DNA of 36,648 nt from Flavobacteriales bacterium 33_180_T64 (lineage in GTDB: Bacteria; Bacteroidota; Bacteroidia; Flavobacteriales; Flavobacteriaceae). The notes beneath the pieces are model-generated. The model was not told the DNA's origin. It worked only from the letters and a program-made list of their open reading frames with translations, and made no database searches. Location of the stretch: contig MAAQ01000023.1 of the NCBI GenBank assembly GCA_002162685.1, forward strand, positions 68,259 through 104,906, read 5' to 3'. Position numbers and translations under genes: made by a program. Positions 23,841-31,854 of the stretch are shown one piece after another. Position 1 is the first letter of the stretch; every line of letters begins with the position of its first letter.

Positions 23841-26342
23841 ATGAGAAAATTAAAACTAGTGACTAAAGTATTTTTGTTTTTTTTGATAACTCAAACAGTA
23901 ATTGCTCAAACCGAAAATGCAGATGCAGACCTTATTTCTGCTTATGAGGATTATACCGAAATGGATAGAGAAATAGTCTATGCACATCTCAACAAAACGA
24001 TATTCATAAAAGGGGAATCTATAGGAATAAAGGCCTATGTTTTTGATAAAAGCACCAAGCAATTATCTAGCCAGACGTCTAATTTATACTGTACAATTTC
24101 AGATGACACAGGGAAAATAATCAAGAAGCAATTGGTTATGGTTAATAAAGGTACAGCAGTAAGTGATTTTGAAATAGATTCGTCTTATACTTCTGGAAAT
24201 TATACCATAAAAGCTTATACCAATTGGATGAAGAATTTCTCTGAAGACAATTTATTTACAGAAAAGATAAGAATCATAGATCCAGCAGTAGAGCAACACA
24301 TGGTTTCTAATACAGAACTCTTAAAAATAGATGCTCAGTTTTTGCCAGAAGGCGGACATTTATTAGTTGACGTAGAAAACACAATTGGTGTTGTTATAAA
24401 AAATAAGGAAGGATTAGGTTTACCAAATGCCAGGGGAGAAATTGTAGACCAAGATGGTGTTGTGGTCACGAATTTTAAAGTCAATCAATTTGGAATCGGA
24501 AAATGTCTTTTAAAACCCAAAGTAAATACAATATATACTGCTGTTTTTAAATTTAATGATCAAGAGCATAGCGTTCTTATAGAAAATATAGAAACAGTGG
24601 GTGTTGGTATGACAGTTGTTGGGATACGAGATAAAGTCGCTTTAACACTAAAAACAAACCCATCAACATTACAAAATATCAAAGACGGTATTTTCAAACT
24701 AGCCATACATAATGGTCAAGAATTAAAAGAAACATTATTTAAGTTTGGTGATAAAACGGAAATAGTGAAACTCATTTCAAGTCAAGATTTATTTAATGGG
24801 ATGAATATTTTTACCCTATTCGATTCAAATAATAATCCGTTAATTGAACGTTTATACTTTAATTATGAAGGGTTTAATTTTGCAACTTCCGAAGAAGAAC
24901 GTGTAACAGTTGCAAATGATTCTGTAACTATAGTACTGCCATATAAAATAGAAGATAAGAGTTTGGCTAATAATTTTAGTGTCTCTGTTTTGCCAAGTGG
25001 AACAAATTCATTCCACCATCAAAACATTTCATCTTATATATTATTGCAACCGTATTTAAAAGGCTATGTGGAGCAAGCCAATTACTATTTCACAGATATT
25101 TCAGCAAGAAAGAAATTTGAACTCGATAACTTATTAATCACCCAAGGGTGGAGTAGTTATGATTGGAATGAGATCTTTAATAATCCACCAGAATATGCAT
25201 ATGATTTTGAGAATGGCATCAGTTACACTTTGAATTCACCACAAAAAGTTGATAAACAATTAATGATTTATCCAACATTAAATCATGCAACTAAATTTGT
25301 GAGTTTGTCTAAAGATAATAGTTCCTATACGGCTTCTAGTTTATTTCCTGTAGAGAAAGAGAATGTGAAAATTAAACAAATAGATGAAAATGGAAAAGTG
25401 TCTAAACCTAGCTTAAATATTCAATTTGATCCTTTTAAGATTCCAGAAATGGATAGTGAAATTACACCATTAGTTATACAGACATTAAATGGTTATCCTA
25501 TTACTACTGAGGTGTCTATGAATGATGTGCTAAAAACTGTAGAAGAGTTAGATGAAGTGATTATTAATAAGAAAAAAGGCTATACAAAGATAGAGAAATT
25601 ACAGAATAGAAGTTTAGGTAAAGTAGAAGCAATTGATGATGAAATAGTTAGACGTTACAGAACATTAGTGCGTTATTTAAGAGATAAAGGGTTTACAGTA
25701 GCAGATACACCAACAAAATTCGAAATTTATACAAACTCTACTAATAGTTTAAGACATCGAGCAGCATTAAATACAGAAGAATCATCAGCTTCTGCGGTAG
25801 CAGATTATAATCCAAATGGTCAAGCTGTTCATTTACAGAAATCTAGTAAATCGCTTACTCAGCATATGACATTTGATCAAGAGTCGAGCACAAGCCCTAT
25901 TGTATATTTGGATGGCATGGTATTACAACAAGACTTAACTATTTTGAAAACGTTAACCATGGATCAGATTGAATGGATTGAAGTTAATAAATCTGGAGTA
26001 GGAGGAGGAATGCGTTCTGGTGGAGCAGGTTTAATTAGAATAAAAACGAAACCTTTTGCTAAGGTTAAATTAGATACAAAGGATGTTTATGGTGTTTATG
26101 AGATTCCGCTGAAATTTGCTGTTGCAAAACAGTTTTATGTTCCAGAATATAAATCTTATGAGACCGATTTTTTTAACAAATTTGGTGTAATTGATTGGAT
26201 TCCTAATCTAAACTTAAATGAAGAGGGACAATTAGAATTTAAAATAGCAAATAAGCAATTAAAAGAATTTAAGGTTTTTGTTGAAGGTGTGGCCAGCAAC
26301 AATACTTTTATTTCTGAAGTTAAATCCATTAAATTGAATTAG
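23841..26342 (+). CDS. Secreted MG2-domain/TonB-Plug-like protein, paralogue 2
   Basis: This 833-residue protein is collinear with its upstream neighbour. The signal peptide (1-23, TVIAQ) leads into an MG2-type domain with REIVYAHLNKTIFIKGESIG. The two copies share long near-identical blocks (SYEDY.EM.RE, TSGNY.I.AYTNWMKNF, LLQPY.KGY, LDNLL.TQGWSSY). The Plug-like segment at 685-736 has SPIVYLDGMVL, IEWIEVNKSGVGGGMRSGG and LIRIKTK. Just before it this copy has about 40 extra residues, rich in Ser, Ala and Gln (about 640-683), absent from paralogue 1. The last domain, FYVPEYKSYETDFF to the end, matches copy 1. The CarboxypepD_reg-like gene follows four bases later. Confidence 0.8.
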   Translation: MRKLKLVTKVFLFFLITQTVIAQTENADADLISAYEDYTEMDREIVYAHLNKTIFIKGESIGIKAYVFDKSTKQLSSQTSNLYCTISDDTGKIIKKQLVMVNKGTAVSDFEIDSSYTSGNYTIKAYTNWMKNFSEDNLFTEKIRIIDPAVEQHMVSNTELLKIDAQFLPEGGHLLVDVENTIGVVIKNKEGLGLPNARGEIVDQDGVVVTNFKVNQFGIGKCLLKPKVNTIYTAVFKFNDQEHSVLIENIETVGVGMTVVGIRDKVALTLKTNPSTLQNIKDGIFKLAIHNGQELKETLFKFGDKTEIVKLISSQDLFNGMNIFTLFDSNNNPLIERLYFNYEGFNFATSEEERVTVANDSVTIVLPYKIEDKSLANNFSVSVLPSGTNSFHHQNISSYILLQPYLKGYVEQANYYFTDISARKKFELDNLLITQGWSSYDWNEIFNNPPEYAYDFENGISYTLNSPQKVDKQLMIYPTLNHATKFVSLSKDNSSYTASSLFPVEKENVKIKQIDENGKVSKPSLNIQFDPFKIPEMDSEITPLVIQTLNGYPITTEVSMNDVLKTVEELDEVIINKKKGYTKIEKLQNRSLGKVEAIDDEIVRRYRTLVRYLRDKGFTVADTPTKFEIYTNSTNSLRHRAALNTEESSASAVADYNPNGQAVHLQKSSKSLTQHMTFDQESSTSPIVYLDGMVLQQDLTILKTLTMDQIEWIEVNKSGVGGGMRSGGAGLIRIKTKPFAKVKLDTKDVYGVYEIPLKFAVAKQFYVPEYKSYETDFFNKFGVIDWIPNLNLNEEGQLEFKIANKQLKEFKVFVEGVASNNTFISEVKSIKLN

Positions 26343-26346
26343 AAGT

Positions 26347-27921
26347 ATGCAAAAAATCACCATTTCAATCTTTTTTCTAATCATTTCGACAACTATGAGT
26401 ACACTATTGGCTCAAAAAGTGAGCTCAGAAAACGATACTAAAGAAATCATTTGTCAGGTTTTAGACCAATCAGATAAACTTCCAGTAGTATTTGCTACTG
26501 TAAGTATTAAAGATAAAAACAATGGCGTTATAGCTGATGCAGATGGTAATTTTAGGCTTCCGTATAAATACAAAACTCAAAATAATGTATTAGTTATTTC
26601 TTCAATTGGTTATGAAACTAAAACATTAGAGGTTACAAGTTTATTGGATAATCAAAAGAATATTATCTTTTTAAAACCTAAAATAGAAGCTCTAAATGCG
26701 GTAATGATTTCTGCAAAGAAGAATACTCCCAAAAAAAACTTTGAGAATGTGAGAGAGATTGTAGGGAAAGCAATTAATAAAATGAAAGCCAATTTTCCAA
26801 CAAATCCACATTCTTATATAGGTTATTACAGAGATTATCAGCTTTTAGAAAATAGATATTTTAATCTTAATGAAGGCATAGCTGAAGTTTTTGATGCTGG
26901 ATTTCAAACCAATAAATTACTTTTTAAAGATAATCAAACAGCATTGTATAAGTTTAAGCAAAATTCAAAATTCCCAAAGGATACGTTGCTAACAATGGCT
27001 TATGATAATGAAAAATACAAATACATTAAAGATGCTACAATATCTTCAATTGGAGGTAATGAACTAAGTATTTTAAATGTGCATAATTCTATCCGCAATA
27101 ACCAATACCATTCCTTTTCATTTGTACATACCTTTAAAGATGATTTCCTCTATAATCACGAATTTAGAGTTGCTAAAAAATTATATCTTGATGATACACT
27201 AATTTATGAAATTAGATTTTTTGCCATAGAAGATGTCACAGGTGTGAAAAACACAGCAGATGGCGTGATTTATATAGCTCAAGATACTTATGCCATTCAT
27301 AAACTAGAATATTTTGGTTATGTTGTTGGTGATGCAGACCCATTTTTCTCTGTAAAGATTGAGTATGCTTCTAAAGATGATAAGATGTTTCTTAATTACA
27401 TTTCTTTTAATAATAAGTTTAAAATAAAAAGTAGAAATGACTTCGAAATTGAGGACATCTCTTATGATCAAGAAGACAATGCATTTTTTGTAAGATTTAA
27501 TAATACAGTTGATCGAACAACAATAGCTAATAGCAAGAATTTTAGATTCATATACAAAAAGCGTAGACTTAAGATAAATGCTGTTAGTTTAGATAATAGT
27601 AAAACGGTTAAAATTAGTCTAATTAATGGTGCAATTTCTTCAAATGAAGAGTTAAATGAAGAAAATATGAAAGCGCTTAAATATAAAATTAAAAATGTGA
27701 CAGATATCACAGGACGCGCTCTCAATAAAAGAACATTCATAAGAGTAAATCAATTTAGAGAGCTTTTTGTTCAAGAAGTTTTTAAGAGCAAAACGTTACC
27801 TGAAAACCTGTATTTCGTTAATAAATCTGAAAAACTGAGTGAATCATTGATAAACAAAGATGTACTAACTAATGTTTCAGACTATTGGATTAATTCTCCT
27901 TTAAAGGCTACAAAAAATTAA
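26347..27921 (+). CDS. Exported CarboxypepD_reg-like domain protein with a possible SbsA Ig-like segment
   Basis: This 524-residue protein has a signal peptide (about 1-22, TLLAQ). The CarboxypepD_reg-like beta-sandwich (about 34-115) has CQVLDQSDKLPVVFATVSIK, GVIADADGNFRLPY and VISSIGYETKTLEV, the domain usually fused to the front of SusC-type receptors. A middle region (about 130-370) with YIGYYRDYQLLENRYFNLNE and AQDTYAIHKLEYFGY resembles other Bacteroidota surface proteins of unknown role. Residues about 375-465 (VRFNNTVDRTTIANSKNFRF, INAVSLDNSKTVKISL, NVTDITGRALN) look like an SbsA-type Ig-like domain. It is the last gene of the MG2/Plug operon and ends before a bidirectional terminator. 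Its function is unknown. Confidence 0.75.
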   Translation: MQKITISIFFLIISTTMSTLLAQKVSSENDTKEIICQVLDQSDKLPVVFATVSIKDKNNGVIADADGNFRLPYKYKTQNNVLVISSIGYETKTLEVTSLLDNQKNIIFLKPKIEALNAVMISAKKNTPKKNFENVREIVGKAINKMKANFPTNPHSYIGYYRDYQLLENRYFNLNEGIAEVFDAGFQTNKLLFKDNQTALYKFKQNSKFPKDTLLTMAYDNEKYKYIKDATISSIGGNELSILNVHNSIRNNQYHSFSFVHTFKDDFLYNHEFRVAKKLYLDDTLIYEIRFFAIEDVTGVKNTADGVIYIAQDTYAIHKLEYFGYVVGDADPFFSVKIEYASKDDKMFLNYISFNNKFKIKSRNDFEIEDISYDQEDNAFFVRFNNTVDRTTIANSKNFRFIYKKRRLKINAVSLDNSKTVKISLINGAISSNEELNEENMKALKYKIKNVTDITGRALNKRTFIRVNQFRELFVQEVFKSKTLPENLYFVNKSEKLSESLINKDVLTNVSDYWINSPLKATKN

Positions 27922-27944
27922 AGCTATAGGTCAAAATATTAATA

Positions 27945-27976
27945 AAAAAGCGCAAGAGAGTAATCTTGCGCTTTTT
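27945..27976. terminator. Bidirectional terminator between the MG2/Plug operon and lysA
   Basis: A 13-bp perfect stem (AAAAAGCGCAAGA at 27945-27957 and TCTTGCGCTTTTT at 27964-27976) with a 6-base loop; A- and T-runs on either side serve both convergent units. Confidence 0.9.
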
Positions 27977-27979
27977 ATT

Positions 27980-29185
27980 TTATAACTCTACTTCAACTTG
28001 ATTCCGTAGGATATCATCAAAGATTTCACGTTTTCTAATAAGGTGTGCTTTTTTGTTATGCCATAATATTTCTGCAGGACGATAACGCGAGTTATAATTA
28101 GAAGCCATAGAATAGCAATACGCACCAGTATTTTTAAATGCGAGAATATCGTCTTCTGTAATTTCATTTATACGTCTGTTATTAGCAAATGTATCTGTTT
28201 CGCAGATGTAACCAACTACCGAGTAAAAACGCTTACGACCATTTGGATTAGAAATGTTAATGATCTCATGCTGCGAACCATAGAGCATAGGTCTAATTAA
28301 ATGATTAAATCCTGAGTCTACTTGTGCAAAAACAGTAGAGGTTGTTTGCTTTACAACATTAACCTTAGTTAAAAAATAACCTGCTTCACTTACCAAGAAT
28401 TTCCCAGGCTCAAAAGCTAAAGTAAGCTGCTTCCCATAGGTTTTACAAAACGCATTAAATCGCTGGCTAAGTTTCTCTCCTAGCTCTTCAATATTGGTTT
28501 CAATATCTCCAGCGTTATAAGGCACTTTAAATCCAGAACCAAAATCTATAAAATCTAAATTTTTAAACTTTTTTGCCGTATCAAATAAAATTTCACTAGC
28601 ATATAAAAACACATCAATATCAAGAATATCACTGCCAGTATGCATGTGAATACCATTAATAGTCATTTTTGTATTCTCAATAATTCTCAATAAATGTGGA
28701 ATTTGATGAATTGAAATCCCAAATTTACTATCAATATGACCTACGGAAATATTAGTATTTCCACCAGCCATCACATGTGGATTAATTCGTATGCAAACAG
28801 GTGTTTTAGGATGCTTAGTTCCAAACTGTTCTAATATTGAGAGGTTGTCAATATTAATTTGAACACCTAAGTTTGTTGCTTTTTCAATTTCCAAAAGTGA
28901 CACACCATTTGGTGTGAAAATAATTTGCTCTGGCTTGAAACCCGCTTTTAAACCTAATTGAACTTCTTGTATAGAAACGGTATCTAAACCAGAACCTAAT
29001 TGATTAAATAATTTTAAAACCGAAATATTAGACAATGCCTTCACAGCATAGTTTAATTTTAACTGTTTGACCTTACCAAATGCAGCTGTTAAGCGTTTAT
29101 ACTGAAACTTGATTTTTTCAGTATCATAAACATAAACAGGACTTTCATAGTCCTTGGCAATTTGTAACAAGGTGTTTTGTTTCAT
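27980..29185 (-). CDS. lysA: Diaminopimelate decarboxylase
   Basis: This 401-residue fold-type III PLP enzyme decarboxylates meso-diaminopimelate to lysine, the last step of lysine synthesis. The PLP-binding lysine is Lys49 in NYAVKAL. Other landmarks are GLDTVSIQEV (67-76), HTGSD (182-186), FGSGFKVPY (215-223), the phosphate-binding EPGKFLV, and GYICETDTFANNRRI with the active-site cysteine contributed across the dimer. Length and motifs are complete. It is divergent from an ACT-domain gene resembling the regulatory half of aspartate kinase, a fitting neighbour for the lysine pathway. A -7-like element lies at 29224-29231. Confidence 0.95.
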   Translation of the reverse strand: MKQNTLLQIAKDYESPVYVYDTEKIKFQYKRLTAAFGKVKQLKLNYAVKALSNISVLKLFNQLGSGLDTVSIQEVQLGLKAGFKPEQIIFTPNGVSLLEIEKATNLGVQINIDNLSILEQFGTKHPKTPVCIRINPHVMAGGNTNISVGHIDSKFGISIHQIPHLLRIIENTKMTINGIHMHTGSDILDIDVFLYASEILFDTAKKFKNLDFIDFGSGFKVPYNAGDIETNIEELGEKLSQRFNAFCKTYGKQLTLAFEPGKFLVSEAGYFLTKVNVVKQTTSTVFAQVDSGFNHLIRPMLYGSQHEIINISNPNGRKRFYSVVGYICETDTFANNRRINEITEDDILAFKNTGAYCYSMASNYNSRYRPAEILWHNKKAHLIRKREIFDDILRNQVEVEL

Positions 29186-29223
29186 AAGTTTTTAAATCTT
29201 AAAGTTCAATATATTTAATGAGC

Positions 29224-29231
29224 CAAAAATA
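29224..29231 (-). promoter_or_regulatory. Bacteroidota -7 element for lysA
   Basis: TATTTTTG on the minus strand matches TAnnTTTG and lies 39 bases upstream of the lysA ATG. No TTG is seen at standard distance. Confidence 0.45.
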
Positions 29232-29306
29232 AATGTATTCATTTGTAAAAACATAAAAATGAAAAAATATTACTATTTTTATACAAAATGTTAAATAATT
29301 AACAAA

Positions 29307-29963
29307 TTGAAAACAATAGCATCTTGCGTAGAAGACATAATAGTATCAAGCCCTTTTTTAGAAGAAGGGTTGTCACAACAAATCATTAATTTTTCTGCTT
29401 TAGCCATAAATCTAAATAAACCTATTTCTGAGATGTTACGGAAACCTGTGAAGAATGGCGCAATAATGATGGCTTTGCGACGTTATCAACGACCAATAAA
29501 CCTTGAAAATTCTTTTCATTTAAATAAGGTTTTTAAAAATTTAGGAGACATTACAGTACGTTCAAACTTAAGCGATTTCACATTTCAAAATTCTAATACT
29601 TTAATACATAGTCATTCACGAATTTTAGAAAAGATCGGAACTAATCATCACGTTTTTTATGCCTTTACTCGTGGTATATTTGAGAGCAATATTATTATAT
29701 CAACTTCTGAAAAAAAAAATATTTTAAAGGCCTTTGAAAATGAAACACAAATAGGATTGCAAGACGAATTATCTGCAATTAGTATTTATTTACCAAAAGG
29801 CAATTCGAAAATTGTAGGATTATACTATCAAATTTTTAAGCGTTTAGCCTGGGAGAATATTACTTTATACGAGGTGGTTTCTACAACTAATGAGTTTACA
29901 ATAGTAGTTGAAGACCATTTGATTGATAAAGCATTTTCAGTAATTAAACGCTTAAAAGACTAA
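29307..29963 (+). CDS. Stand-alone ACT-domain protein resembling the regulatory part of aspartate kinase
   Basis: This 218-residue protein starts at TTG 29307 (MKTIASCVEDII); an in-frame stop lies five codons upstream and the next Met is far inside. An N-terminal helical region (about 1-60, with PVKNGAIMMALRRY) precedes two ACT-like beta-alpha-beta units. The second (about 153-216) includes SAISIYLPKGNSKIVGLYYQIFKRLAWENITLYEVVSTTNEFTIVVED, the pattern of the second ACT domain in aspartokinases. The amino-acid kinase catalytic domain is absent. Similar small proteins in Flavobacteriaceae are, from memory, often labelled 'aspartate kinase'. Its position divergent from lysA suggests a lysine-sensing role, which is inference. 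Confidence 0.7.
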   Translation: MKTIASCVEDIIVSSPFLEEGLSQQIINFSALAINLNKPISEMLRKPVKNGAIMMALRRYQRPINLENSFHLNKVFKNLGDITVRSNLSDFTFQNSNTLIHSHSRILEKIGTNHHVFYAFTRGIFESNIIISTSEKKNILKAFENETQIGLQDELSAISIYLPKGNSKIVGLYYQIFKRLAWENITLYEVVSTTNEFTIVVEDHLIDKAFSVIKRLKD

Positions 29964-30044
29964 AGCATTTCAATGAAAATAATAGTGATGAATGGATGTT
30001 CTATTTAGAGAAACTATAAGAGTTTAAATCATTAATAAAAATTA

Positions 30045-30075
30045 TTGGTTAAAACTTTTAGTATGTTTATTTTTG
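30045..30075 (+). promoter_or_regulatory. Promoter of sucC
   Basis: TTG at 30045-30047, a 20-base spacer and TATTTTTG (exact TAnnTTTG) at 30068-30075, 59 bases before the sucC ATG. This is the best-formed housekeeping promoter in the window together with that of grpE. Confidence 0.7.
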
Positions 30076-30134
30076 TGGTCGTTAAAATGACTTCGGAAGC
30101 GTATTCGAAGACAAACCATAAATTTGAAAACCAA

Positions 30135-31325
30135 ATGAATTTACACGAATATCAAGGAAAAGAATTATTAAGCAGTTTTGGCGTACGTATTCAACGTGGT
30201 ATCGTTGCACAAAATGCTGATGAGGCAGTTGCAGCAGCTAAGAAATTAACTGAAGATACTGGTACAGATTGGCACGTTATTAAAGCACAAGTTCACGCAG
30301 GTGGTCGTGGAAAAGGTGGTGGCGTAAAATTGGCTAAAAACCTAGATGAGGTAAAAACAATTGCTGGACAAATAATAGGAATGGATTTGGTAACACCTCA
30401 AACTTCTGCTGAAGGGAAGCGTGTGCACCAAGTTTTAATTGCTGAAGATGTTTACTATCCTGGAGATTCTGAACCAGAAGAATATTACATGTCTGTTCTA
30501 TTAAATAGAGCTAATGGTCGTAATATGATTATGTATTCTACTGAAGGTGGAATGGATATTGAAACCGTTGCTGAAGAAACACCACATTTAATTTTTACGG
30601 AAGAAATTGATCCTGCTACAGGAATCTTACCTTTCCAAGCACGTAAAATTGCTTTTAACTTAGGATTATCTGGTGCAGCGTTTAAAGACATGACAAAATT
30701 TGTAACGTCTTTATACACAGCTTACGTGAAATCTGATTCTTCTTTATTTGAAATTAATCCGGTTTTAAAAACAAGTGATGCTAAAATTATGGCAGTAGAT
30801 GCTAAAGTAACTTTAGATGCTAATGCATTATATAGACATAAAGATTTAGCTGCATTACGTGATTTACGTGAAGAGAACCCTATTGAAGTTGAAGCAGGTG
30901 AATTAGGATTAAATTATGTTGATCTTGATGGTAATGTTGGATGTATGGTAAATGGTGCTGGACTGGCGATGGCAACAATGGATTTAATTAAACAAGCAGG
31001 AGGAGAACCAGCAAACTTCTTAGATGTTGGTGGTACTGCAGATGCTGCTCGTGTTGAAGCTGCATTTCAAATTATCTTAAAAGATCCAGCTGTTAAAGCT
31101 ATTTTAATTAACATTTTTGGAGGTATCGTTCGTTGTGATCGTGTTGCTCAAGGTGTTATTGATGCGTATAAAAACATGGGCACAATCAATGTGCCAATCA
31201 TTGTTCGTTTACAAGGAACAAACGCAGATATTGCTAAAGAATTAATTGATAATTCTGGTTTAGATGTCATGAGTGCTACAGAGTTTCAAGAAGCAGCTGA
31301 TAAAGTACAAGAGGTATTAGCTTAA
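30135..31325 (+). CDS. sucC: Succinyl-CoA synthetase (ADP-forming) beta subunit
   Basis: This 396-residue TCA-cycle enzyme subunit forms succinate and ATP/GTP from succinyl-CoA. The start is the ATG at 30135 (MNLHEYQGKELLSSFGV), the invariant family N-terminus; the frame extends to 30045 but that region is the promoter. The ATP-grasp domain carries KAQVHAGGRGKGGGVK, MSVLLNRANGRNMIMYSTEGGMDIE and the metal-binding LFEINPV. The C-terminal CoA-ligase domain carries GCMVNGAGLAMATMD, NFLDVGGTAD and INIFGGIVRCD with the nucleotide-specificity and subunit-contact regions. sucD is not adjacent; the gene has its own terminator at 31349-31377, so it is monocistronic here. Confidence 0.97.
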   Translation: MNLHEYQGKELLSSFGVRIQRGIVAQNADEAVAAAKKLTEDTGTDWHVIKAQVHAGGRGKGGGVKLAKNLDEVKTIAGQIIGMDLVTPQTSAEGKRVHQVLIAEDVYYPGDSEPEEYYMSVLLNRANGRNMIMYSTEGGMDIETVAEETPHLIFTEEIDPATGILPFQARKIAFNLGLSGAAFKDMTKFVTSLYTAYVKSDSSLFEINPVLKTSDAKIMAVDAKVTLDANALYRHKDLAALRDLREENPIEVEAGELGLNYVDLDGNVGCMVNGAGLAMATMDLIKQAGGEPANFLDVGGTADAARVEAAFQIILKDPAVKAILINIFGGIVRCDRVAQGVIDAYKNMGTINVPIIVRLQGTNADIAKELIDNSGLDVMSATEFQEAADKVQEVLA

Positions 31326-31348
31326 AAAATAAGCGTATTTATATATGT

Positions 31349-31377
31349 AAGGCTCCTATTTTTAGGAGCCTTTTTTT
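31349..31377 (+). terminator. Rho-independent terminator of sucC
   Basis: A perfect 10-bp stem (AAGGCTCCTA at 31349-31358, loop TTTT, TAGGAGCCTT at 31363-31372) followed by a T-run, 24 bases after the sucC stop. Confidence 0.92.
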
Positions 31378-31387
31378 GTTTTATAAC

Positions 31388-31414
31388 GCAACCTTCTTCG
31401 CCTTTTTGCATCTA
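31388..31414 (+). promoter_or_regulatory. ECF-sigma-like promoter of the lipocalin-like gene
   Basis: GCAACC at 31388-31393, 15 bases, then CATCTA at 31409-31414, 20 bases before the ATG at 31434. The AACC/TCTA pair resembles ECF-type -35/-10 boxes, and no TAnnTTTG element is present. The call is tentative. Confidence 0.3.
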
Positions 31415-31433
31415 CTAAAAAACGAAGCATACC

Positions 31434-31841
31434 ATGAAACATTTTGTATTAGTATTAATAGCCTTTTTATTTGTAATGTCTTGCTCAAATGATGATAACC
31501 CAACAGTTAACCAGCCTGAATTAGTAGGTAATTGGAAACTAATTGCTATATATTCTGATCCAGGAGATGGAAGTGGTGATTTTTTTTCAGTTGAAAGTGA
31601 TAAAATGATTCAATTTACTGCTAATGGGATGATTTCTTCAAATGCAAATCTATGTCTCTTGTTTTCGGAATCTGGAGAACCTTCAACAGGAACATATTCT
31701 GAAACAGAATCAACGATTAGTATTTTAGATTGTCAAACAATGCCTTATTCGTCTTCCTTCGAAATTATAAGCTCTAATTTAATTATTAGCTATCCTTGTA
31801 TTGAAGGATGCCAGGAGAAATACATAAAGCTATTAGAGTAG
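31434..31841 (+). CDS. Lipocalin-like lipoprotein
   Basis: This 135-residue lipoprotein has a signal peptide with VMSC, making Cys17 the lipidation site; an SNDDN acidic stretch follows, the common Bacteroidota surface-export-type context after the cysteine. The mature domain opens with LVGNWKLIAIY, the strand A signature of small lipocalin-like domains (W in GxW), and is a short beta-rich fold with DKMIQFTANGMI, GTYSETESTISILD and IKLLE. Four cysteines in the mature part (NLCLLF, LDCQT, YPCIEGC) may form disulfides. The ligand is unknown. The gene is convergent with cysH and 13 bases from its end. Confidence 0.72.
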   Translation: MKHFVLVLIAFLFVMSCSNDDNPTVNQPELVGNWKLIAIYSDPGDGSGDFFSVESDKMIQFTANGMISSNANLCLLFSESGEPSTGTYSETESTISILDCQTMPYSSSFEIISSNLIISYPCIEGCQEKYIKLLE

Positions 31842-31854
31842 CAATAATCTAATT

